Below, piece after piece: positions 1-5,078 of a DNA stretch of 5,968 nt (position 1 is the stretch's first letter; each line of letters opens with the position of its first letter). The DNA lies in NCBI GenBank assembly GCA_002733915.1, contig NVXN01000012.1, positions 57,301 through 63,268 of the forward strand, given 5' to 3'. The notes beneath the pieces are model-generated. The model saw only the letters and a program-made list of their open reading frames with translations, had not been told where the DNA came from and made no database searches. The position numbers and the translations under genes are program-made. Source of the DNA: Aequorivita sp. (GTDB lineage: Bacteria > Bacteroidota > Bacteroidia > Flavobacteriales > Flavobacteriaceae).

Positions 1-336
1 GAATTTTTCGGGTTTTAAGCTCTGGTTTATTTTCAACTGTACAAAATCTGCTTTGTTTTCTGAAATAAAGTGCGAATAATGGTTGGGTTGAAATTCTGGT
101 TGCTGCATCTGATATGTGAAATAACCAATGGTGAAAAAGCAGAGATAGGCAGCTATTCCGAAGTAAGGTTGCTGAACCAATTGCTTTTTTGCCCAAAACC
201 AAAGACCCGCAACTATTGCTAGGATTATGAAAAGATAAGAGAGAAAAAAAGAATTAGAGGGGAGGTAATGTGCAGTGAGAATCCCCAGCACGAGGAAAGC
301 CGAAAACTTTACTATTGCAAAGTTGATGAATTTCAT
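1..336 (-). CDS. comEC: ComEC/Rec2 DNA-uptake channel, N-terminal part (partial)
   Basis: This is the first 112 codons of a membrane protein that continues past the left edge; no stop is met in the window. The translation begins MKFINFAIVKFSAFLVLGIL and has three hydrophobic segments, about residues 6-25, 29-49 and 58-77. A soluble stretch follows and ends in KINQSLKPEKF. Three N-terminal helices leading into this kind of stretch match the DUF4131 region that opens ComEC/Rec2 proteins. ComEC forms the inner-membrane channel through which single-stranded DNA enters during natural transformation; the competence domain and the metallo-beta-lactamase-like domain would lie off-window. The ATG is the only start available, because an in-frame TAA lies nine codons upstream with no other start between. 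It follows the C40 lipoprotein gene by 100 bp on the same strand. The assignment rests on the N-terminus and on recalled lpxB-C40-comEC gene order, so it is good but not certain. Confidence 0.8.
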   Translation of the reverse strand, partial: MKFINFAIVKFSAFLVLGILTAHYLPSNSFFLSYLFIILAIVAGLWFWAKKQLVQQPYFGIAAYLCFFTIGYFTYQMQQPEFQPNHYSHFISENKADFVQLKINQSLKPEKF

Positions 337-386
337 GCCCCAAACTTTTAAGCGTTCTACTTAAAATTTATTGGGGAGAATGGAAA

Positions 387-418
387 TAAAATTAAAAAAT
401 ATATTTTGGAAAAGCAAA
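387..418 (-). promoter_or_regulatory. Possible promoter for comEC
   Basis: Reading the minus strand, TTTG (418-415) is followed after 20 nt by TAATTTTA (394-387). This matches the Bacteroidetes -33 element exactly and the -7 consensus TAnnTTTG at all but its last base, with acceptable spacing. A transcript would start near 380 and leave a leader of about 45 nt. The region is very AT-rich, so a chance match is quite possible; comEC may instead be read only from upstream genes. Confidence 0.28.
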
Positions 419-436
419 GTTGCTGAAACCGAAAAA

Positions 437-1027
437 TTAAATGACCCGCCGCACTTCCACAAATGTCTTTTTCCAATAGTCCTCATCGAGTGAGGAAATA
501 ATAACACCGGCCCGGGTCGTGGAGTGGATAAACTTTACTTCACCGCGTTTTGCCTCAACTACCAAACCTACGTGGTTTATGGTGTTTCTGCTGCTGGTTT
601 TAAAGAAAACGAGATCGCCTTCCTCGATATCCTTAAAAGAAATAAGTATCCCCTTTTTAGCCATATCTCGCGATATGCGCGGCAGTGTTATGTTTTCCTT
701 TTGGAAGGCAGTATATACCAAGCCGGAACAGTCCATCCCGGCATCTGTAGTGCCGCCAAATTTATAACGGGTACCCTGAAAGGTTTTGGCGTAGTTTATA
801 ATTCCCTTCTTAATTTCTTTTGGAGATTCTTCAGAGGCTTCCGAAGTGTTTTCATCATCTCTTTTTGCGACAATTTTATTGTTTCTGTGCGGACTTACCT
901 TTCGAGTATTTTTCGTTTTTGTTTCGTTTTTTCCTATAATAGCCTCAGGAATCTTGCCAGTGTTTTTGGTGCTTCCACAGGATATGAGGAATAAAGCAAA
1001 AAAAGAAAGAAAAAGTAGTTTGCGCAT
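437..1027 (-). CDS. NlpC/P60 (C40) cell-wall hydrolase lipoprotein
   Basis: This is a 196-residue secreted lipoprotein, probably a peptidoglycan endopeptidase that cuts stem peptides. Residues 1-16 form a lipoprotein signal peptide with lipobox LISC and the lipidated cysteine at C17. Residues 18-70 are a charged, low-complexity linker. The NlpC/P60 domain follows from about residue 72 to the end. It shows the expected catalytic cysteine in MDCSGLVY (C100), the histidine in NHVGLV (H152) and a third polar residue in FIHST (H168), so the enzyme looks active. The residues just after C17 (GSTKN) lack the acidic cluster typical of surface-export signals in this phylum, so a periplasm-facing anchor is inferred. 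The ATG is chosen because it gives the complete signal peptide. The gene lies 43 bp after lpxB on the same strand and probably shares its transcript. Its exact bond specificity cannot be read from sequence. Confidence 0.93.
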   Translation of the reverse strand: MRKLLFLSFFALFLISCGSTKNTGKIPEAIIGKNETKTKNTRKVSPHRNNKIVAKRDDENTSEASEESPKEIKKGIINYAKTFQGTRYKFGGTTDAGMDCSGLVYTAFQKENITLPRISRDMAKKGILISFKDIEEGDLVFFKTSSRNTINHVGLVVEAKRGEVKFIHSTTRAGVIISSLDEDYWKKTFVEVRRVI

Positions 1028-1070
1028 CGATTGGGAATAGTAATGAATGCTTAAAAGTATAAAAATTAAT

Positions 1071-2189
1071 TCAATTTCTTTTTACGGCGCAATAAATAAG
1101 TTTGGCTGTACTTTCGCTTGCGCCCCTTCCACCAAGCGCTTTTTCAAGATCGTAATAATCCAAAAACATAGCAGCACGGTTGTAAGGATCCAGAATTTTG
1201 GTCAGTTCTTCTTTCAGTCTTTTTTTGTTAAAGTCGGCTTGGATAAGTTCGGTAACGACCGTTTTGTTGAGGATTAAATTTACCAGTGAAATGTATTCCA
1301 ACTTAATAACCCGTTTGGCAATTTCATAGCTAATCCTGCTACCTTTATAGCAAACCACTTGTGGTACTTTGAAAAGAGCGGTTTCAAGTGTAGCTGTGCC
1401 CGAGGTAACCAAGGCAGCTTCTGAAATACTTAAAAGATCGTAGGTTTTATTAGCTACAAAATGCACGTTTTTAGTACTGAGAAAACTTTCGTAAAATGAT
1501 TTTTCCTGACTTGGGGCACCGGCAATAACAAATTGATAATCTTTAAAATCTTTCGCTACCGAAATCATTATTTCCAGCATTTTCTTTATTTCCTGTTTTC
1601 TGCTGCCGGGAAGCAATGCTACCACTGGTCGATCATCTAAACCGTTTTCTTTTTTGAAGATTTCGGGATCAACTTGGTGTCTGTTGTAAATGGCGTCAAT
1701 TAGTGGGTGACCCACAAAATGAACGGGAAATTCGTGTTTTTTTTCATAAAAATCCTTTTCAAAGGGAAGGATAACATACATCTCATCTACATCGCGCTTT
1801 ATATCTTTTATTCGCCCTTCCTTCCATGCCCAAATTTGGGGTGAAATGTAATAATGCGTTTTATAGCGTTTCTTCCGCGCCCATTTCATAATTCGAAAGT
1901 TGAAGCCGGGATAGTCTATAAAAATAATTACATCGGGATTGAAGCGCTCAATATCCTTTTTGCAGAATTTGATATTTTTAAAAATAGTTCGAAGGTTTAG
2001 TACTACCTCTGCAAAGCCCATAAAGGCGAGTTCCCGATAATGTTTTACCTCGGTGCCGCCAACCTCCCGCATCAAATCACCGCCCCAAAAGCGAAAATCC
2101 GCTTCGGAATCTTCTTTTTTTAAGGCTTTCATTAAATTGGCCCCGTGCAAATCTCCGGAAGCTTCGCCTGCTATGAGGTAATATTTCAT
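1071..2189 (-). CDS. lpxB: Lipid-A-disaccharide synthase LpxB
   Basis: LpxB (glycosyltransferase family GT19) joins UDP-2,3-diacylglucosamine to lipid X at the cytoplasmic face of the inner membrane, giving the lipid A disaccharide and UDP. The 372-residue length is normal. Motifs appear in order: GEASGD at 8-13 (E9 matches E. coli E15), FIDYPGFN at 90-97 (D92 matches catalytic D98), YYISPQIWAWKEGRI at 113-127, FVGHPL at 158-163, LLPGSRKQE at 192-200 (R197 matches R201), SGTATLE at 263-269 and SLVNL at 301-305 (N304 matches N316). Every residue known to matter in the E. coli enzyme is present. It reads toward the C40 gene, with ddl 78 bp upstream on the same strand. The upstream gap carries a dispersed-type repeat and a 7-bp-period tract rather than a clear promoter. 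In flavobacteria I recall surE directly upstream of lpxB; it is not here. Confidence 0.97.
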   Translation of the reverse strand: MKYYLIAGEASGDLHGANLMKALKKEDSEADFRFWGGDLMREVGGTEVKHYRELAFMGFAEVVLNLRTIFKNIKFCKKDIERFNPDVIIFIDYPGFNFRIMKWARKKRYKTHYYISPQIWAWKEGRIKDIKRDVDEMYVILPFEKDFYEKKHEFPVHFVGHPLIDAIYNRHQVDPEIFKKENGLDDRPVVALLPGSRKQEIKKMLEIMISVAKDFKDYQFVIAGAPSQEKSFYESFLSTKNVHFVANKTYDLLSISEAALVTSGTATLETALFKVPQVVCYKGSRISYEIAKRVIKLEYISLVNLILNKTVVTELIQADFNKKRLKEELTKILDPYNRAAMFLDYYDLEKALGGRGASESTAKLIYCAVKRN

Positions 2190-2210
2190 TTAATTGTTTT
2201 CTGGTTTCAT

Positions 2211-2231
2211 CTTCGACAAGCTGAGGGTGAC
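2211..2231. repeat. 21-nt element resembling a dispersed flavobacterial repeat
   Basis: The sequence begins CTTCGACAAGCTGAG and ends GGTGAC. From memory it is one base away from an element (core TTCGACAAGCTCAGGGTGAC) found many times between genes in Bacteroidetes genomes. Only one copy is in this window, so the repeat status rests on recognition and not on internal evidence. It lies 22 bp upstream of the lpxB start and within its likely leader. It contains CTT-CGAC-AAG, which could form only a tiny hairpin. Confidence 0.5.
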
Positions 2232-2240
2232 AAACTAGTC

Positions 2241-2268
2241 TTTACTCTTTATTCTTTTTTCTTTATTC
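2241..2268. repeat. Tandem heptamer tract, four 7-bp units
   Basis: The plus strand reads TTTACTC, TTTATTC, TTTTTTC, TTTATTC without a gap; the second and fourth units are identical and the others differ by one base. The C recurs every 7 bp at 2240, 2247, 2254, 2261 and 2268. On the coding strand the unit is GAATAAA. The last unit reaches the first base of the ddl stop codon complement, so the tract begins exactly where the ddl coding region ends. Such tracts may vary in copy number by slippage. Confidence 0.7.
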
Positions 2269-3245
2269 TATTTTAATACATTCTGTATCAATATATCAAA
2301 AAATTCCGTCAATGTCATCCCTGCTTCTCGGGCTTGTTTAGGGACGATGCTTTCTGTGGAAAGACCCGGATTTGTGTTTATTTCCAGAAAAAATGGTTTT
2401 CCTTTCTCAATAATAAATTCACTGCGGGTGATTCCCTTCATATTTAGTAATTTATATATGCGAACAGCTTCTTTTTTTACCATTTCCGTTTCTTCTTCTG
2501 AAATTCTTGCGGGGGTTATTTCCTGCGACTTCCCAAGGTATTTTGCTTCATAGTCAAAGAATTCATTTTCAGAAACAATTTCGGTTACGGGCAGGGCGAT
2601 TATTTCTTCGCCTCTATTATAAACTCCCACCGAAACTTCAACTCCCACGAGAGCTGTTTCAATAATGATTTCGGTGTCTTCGGTAAATGCTTTTTCTATT
2701 GCGGGCATCATTCCTTCCATATCGTTCACTTTGCTAATGCCGAAACTGGAGCCAGAGCGATTTGGCTTTACAAAACAGGGCAAGCCGGTTTTTTTTACTA
2801 TTTCTTCAACGTTAATCTCCCCGCCTTCATTTATGTAATAGGAATTTGCGGCGCGGATGCCAAAATTTTTCAATACCGAAAGACAGTCGCGTTTGTTGAA
2901 GCTCAGCGCGGCCTGATAATAATCTGTGCTGGTATGTGGAATTTTTAACAACTCCCAATAGGCCTGCAGATAACCATCTTCACCGGGCGTGCCGTGGGTG
3001 GTGTTGAAAATGGCATCGGGATGGATGGTTTCGGTACCATTGTCAAAACTGAAATCGGCTTTGTTTACGGGATGTTTGGAACCGTTTTTTGCTACAAAGT
3101 ACCAGCCTTCTTCCAAAATATGGACGGGATACACCTCATATTTATTTTTATCAAGGGCGTTGCAAACCACGCCGCCGCTGTTTATCGAAATCTCGAACTC
3201 GCTGGAATAGCCGCCCATAGCAACGGCAATATGTTTTTTACCCAT
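2268..3245 (-). CDS. ddl: D-alanine--D-alanine ligase
   Basis: Ddl is a cytoplasmic ATP-grasp ligase that joins two D-alanines to make the dipeptide that MurF adds to the peptidoglycan precursor. The protein has 325 residues, a normal length. The N-terminal domain has GGYSSEFEIS (11-20; E16 matches E. coli E15) and HGTPGEDG (84-91). The ATP-binding core has FVKPNRSGSS (158-167; K160 and S166) and the metal-binding EINTNPG (288-294; E288 and N290, with E276 as a further acidic ligand). The omega loop reads FFDYEAKY (229-236). The tyrosine Y236, matching E. coli Y216, is the D-alanine-type residue, so there is no sign of D-Ala-D-Lac specificity and no reason to expect vancomycin-type precursors. 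The ATG start gives the expected beta strand MGKKHIAVAMGG. A likely promoter lies 39 bp upstream, back to back with that of the PASTA gene. The stop is TAG; lpxB follows after 78 bp. Confidence 0.97.
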   Translation of the reverse strand: MGKKHIAVAMGGYSSEFEISINSGGVVCNALDKNKYEVYPVHILEEGWYFVAKNGSKHPVNKADFSFDNGTETIHPDAIFNTTHGTPGEDGYLQAYWELLKIPHTSTDYYQAALSFNKRDCLSVLKNFGIRAANSYYINEGGEINVEEIVKKTGLPCFVKPNRSGSSFGISKVNDMEGMMPAIEKAFTEDTEIIIETALVGVEVSVGVYNRGEEIIALPVTEIVSENEFFDYEAKYLGKSQEITPARISEEETEMVKKEAVRIYKLLNMKGITRSEFIIEKGKPFFLEINTNPGLSTESIVPKQAREAGMTLTEFFDILIQNVLK

Positions 3246-3283
3246 AACAAATCATTAAAAGCTGCGTTAAATATCTGGTAAAA

Positions 3284-3291
3284 CAAAAATA
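3284..3291 (-). promoter_or_regulatory. Bacteroidetes -7 promoter element for ddl
   Basis: The minus strand reads TATTTTTG, an exact match to the TAnnTTTG -7 consensus of Bacteroidetes. It would start transcription roughly 33 nt before the ddl ATG. No good -33 TTTG is present; the closest is TTAG 21 nt upstream. Position and orientation favour it, but AT-rich sequence gives chance matches. Confidence 0.5.
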
Positions 3292-3328
3292 TCACTTATC
3301 CATAGAAAGATACTAACTTTGGGTTTTA

Positions 3329-3336
3329 TATTTTTG
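3329..3336 (+). promoter_or_regulatory. Bacteroidetes -7 promoter element for the PASTA-rluD pair
   Basis: The plus strand reads TATTTTTG, the same octamer as the ddl element on the other strand and an exact match to TAnnTTTG. A start near 3341-3343 would leave a short A-rich leader (AACAAACAAACGT) before the ATG at 3356, typical of genes in this phylum that lack a Shine-Dalgarno site. No -33 TTTG is seen at the usual spacing. Confidence 0.52.
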
Positions 3337-3355
3337 TGCATTAACAAACAAACGT

Positions 3356-3988
3356 ATGACTTTTTTCCAGTTCGTATTTTCCAAGGTATTTTTAAAGCAG
3401 CTGCTATTGGCAATTGTAGCCTTGCTAGTCATGGCTTTTTTGATATTATGGTGGTTGCGCTTTAGCACAAACCACAATGAAACGATAGAGGTGCCCAACC
3501 TTGCAAAACTATCTTTGGACAAAGTGGAGGAGACCTTGGACGAAATGGACCTTCGGTATGAAATCTTGGATTCGGCAAATTACAATCCCGATTACCCAAA
3601 GTATTCCGTAATCGAACAAATTCCGAAACCTGGTAAATTTGTAAAGGAAGACCGAAAATTATATTTAACACTGAACCCTTCGGGCTACCGTAAAATTGAA
3701 GTGCCCGATGTGTTGGGGCGTACACGCCGGCAGGCAGAACCTACGTTATTGGCCATGGGTTTTAAAATAGGAAAGATAAGTTACCGTCCGCATATTAGCG
3801 ACAACGTTTTGGAAATGCGATACAAAGGCGAAAAGCTTGAGGTGGGCACACCGCTGCAGAAAACTTCAGTGATAGATTTAATCGTTGGGGATGAATCGCT
3901 CAATAGAATTCAAACTGAAGACGATCCTTCCGAAGAAAACCCAGAGGCTCCCACTGAAAATGAAGAAGAGAACAATGGCGAATTTTAA
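3356..3988 (+). CDS. Membrane-anchored protein with two PASTA domains
   Basis: This 210-residue single-pass membrane protein has a short cytoplasmic start with lysines K10 and K14, then one hydrophobic helix at about 15-34. Two PASTA domains follow outside the membrane, about 43-108 (opening IEVPNLAKLSLDKVEETL) and 113-178 (opening IEVPDVLGRTRRQAEPTL). An acidic, disordered tail fills 179-210. PASTA domains are small folds, found in penicillin-binding proteins and Stk/PknB kinases, that can bind peptidoglycan fragments or beta-lactams. There is no kinase or transpeptidase domain here, so any role would be as a sensor, adaptor or scaffold; that is inference. Divergence from ddl supports an envelope function. 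The ATG directly follows an A-rich leader and gives a complete membrane helix. The last 14 bp overlap the start of the pseudouridine synthase gene, suggesting co-translation. Confidence 0.9.
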   Translation: MTFFQFVFSKVFLKQLLLAIVALLVMAFLILWWLRFSTNHNETIEVPNLAKLSLDKVEETLDEMDLRYEILDSANYNPDYPKYSVIEQIPKPGKFVKEDRKLYLTLNPSGYRKIEVPDVLGRTRRQAEPTLLAMGFKIGKISYRPHISDNVLEMRYKGEKLEVGTPLQKTSVIDLIVGDESLNRIQTEDDPSEENPEAPTENEEENNGEF

Positions 3989-5021
3989 CGAAGAAGAAAT
4001 AGAGGATACTGATGGCAGTGATGATCTTTATGAACATTACCGTTTTAAGGCAGACAAAGGACAGGGTGCGCTTAGGGTAGATAAATACCTGATGAACCTC
4101 ATTGAAAAGGCCACGCGAAACAAAATACAGAAAGCCGCCACCGCTGGAAATATTCACGTTAACGGGCTTCCTGTTAAAAGCAATTACAAAGTGAAAGGCA
4201 ATGATGTGGTCACGGTGCTTTTTGAGCATCCGCCATATGAATTTCTATTGGTACCCGAAAATATTCCATTGGATATTGTCTATGAAGATGACGCAGTACT
4301 TGTAGTGAACAAACCCGCGGGAATGGTTGTACATCCTGGGCATGGCAATTACAGTGGAACACTTATAAACGCTTTAACGTATCATTTTGAAAATCTTCCA
4401 AATAATTCGAGTAACAGGCCAGGATTGGTACATAGAATAGATAAAGACACCAGCGGATTATTGGTAGTTGCAAAAACGGAGGAAGCAATGGCGCATCTTG
4501 CCAAACAGTTTTTTGATAAAAGCACGGAGCGGGAATATGTGGCCCTTGTTTGGGGAAATGTGGAAGAAGAGGAAGGTACCATTGAAGGAAATATCGGCCG
4601 CCATCCCAAAAACCGTTTGCAAAATACCGTTTACGAAAACGATGAAGAAGAAAAGGGAAAGCCAGCTGTTACCCATTATAAAGTATTGGAGCGTTTGGGT
4701 TATGTGACTCTTGTTTCTTGTAAGTTGGAAACTGGACGTACGCACCAAATCAGGGTGCATATGAAATATATAGGCCACACCCTTTTTAACGATGAACGTT
4801 ACGGTGGCGAAAAAATATTAAAAGGAACTACTTTCACTAAATACAAGCAGTTTGTTGAAAATTGCTTTAAAGTGCTGCCGCGTCAGGCATTGCACGCCCG
4901 AACTTTAGGGTTTGTGCATCCAACTACCGGAGAATTTATGCGTTTTGAATGCGCAATTCCCGAAGATATGGAGGGGTGTTTGGATAAGTGGAGAAACTAT
5001 TCGCAACATGTGATTGAATGA
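3975..5021 (+). CDS. rluD: RluD-like 23S rRNA pseudouridine synthase
   Basis: This RluA-family enzyme isomerises uridine to pseudouridine in RNA; RluD in E. coli acts on helix 69 of 23S rRNA. From the chosen start it has 348 residues. An acidic N-terminal extension (1-20) precedes an S4 RNA-binding domain at about 32-95 (ALRVDKYLMNLIEKATRNKI). The catalytic domain has VVNKPAGMVVHPG (110-122), the signature HRIDKDTSGLLV (153-164) with catalytic D156, and GRTHQIRVH (254-262). I take the ATG at 3975, preceded by purine-rich GAAGAAGAGAACA. An in-frame ATG at 3960 would add MKKRT, and a longer opening from 3885 has no family support and lies deep in the PASTA gene. The start lies 14 bp inside the PASTA gene in another frame, so the two are probably translated together. 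The exact RNA target (RluD versus other RluA-family types) is inferred from the S4 domain and overall similarity. Confidence 0.93.
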   Translation: MANFNEEEIEDTDGSDDLYEHYRFKADKGQGALRVDKYLMNLIEKATRNKIQKAATAGNIHVNGLPVKSNYKVKGNDVVTVLFEHPPYEFLLVPENIPLDIVYEDDAVLVVNKPAGMVVHPGHGNYSGTLINALTYHFENLPNNSSNRPGLVHRIDKDTSGLLVVAKTEEAMAHLAKQFFDKSTEREYVALVWGNVEEEEGTIEGNIGRHPKNRLQNTVYENDEEEKGKPAVTHYKVLERLGYVTLVSCKLETGRTHQIRVHMKYIGHTLFNDERYGGEKILKGTTFTKYKQFVENCFKVLPRQALHARTLGFVHPTTGEFMRFECAIPEDMEGCLDKWRNYSQHVIE

Positions 5022-5025
5022 AGGT

Positions 5026-5046
5026 CCAAATTGCAAATTCCAAGTA
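5026..5046. repeat. Short tandem heptamer tract, three 7-bp units
   Basis: The plus strand reads CCAAATT, GCAAATT, CCAAGTA in direct succession, starting 5 bp after the rluD stop. The units are related but not identical, so this is a weaker case than the tract at 2241-2268. Strings of this kind (CCAAATTCCAAGTACC) are familiar to me from gaps between genes in Bacteroidetes. A GTCCAAA that begins the tract (5024-5030) recurs at 5084-5090 inside the end of the next gene. Confidence 0.5.
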
Positions 5047-5078
5047 CCGACTAAATATCAAAACAGAATCCTCAAAAC

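Noticed and set aside
524..994. Open frame of 156 codons on the plus strand
   Set aside because: It lies wholly antisense to the C40 hydrolase, whose lipobox and catalytic residues are intact, and its translation has no recognisable domain.
2231..2237. TAGTTTG on the minus strand as an lpxB -7 promoter element
   Set aside because: It has one base too few between TA and TTTG, overlaps the repeat edge, and has no -33 partner; only heptamer repeats lie upstream.
2990..3281. Plus-strand frames of 73 and 95 codons over the start of ddl
   Set aside because: Both are antisense to well-conserved ddl sequence, including the HGTPGEDG region and the N-terminal glycine motif.
3313..3522. Minus-strand frame of 69 codons across the ddl-PASTA gap
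   Set aside because: It is antisense to the membrane helix of the PASTA gene and would cross a likely promoter; no recognisable sequence.
3885..3974. Longer N-terminus for the pseudouridine synthase, starting at 3885
   Set aside because: The extra 30 residues are the PASTA tail read in another frame. The family-like protein begins at the ATG at 3975 (or, less likely, 3960).
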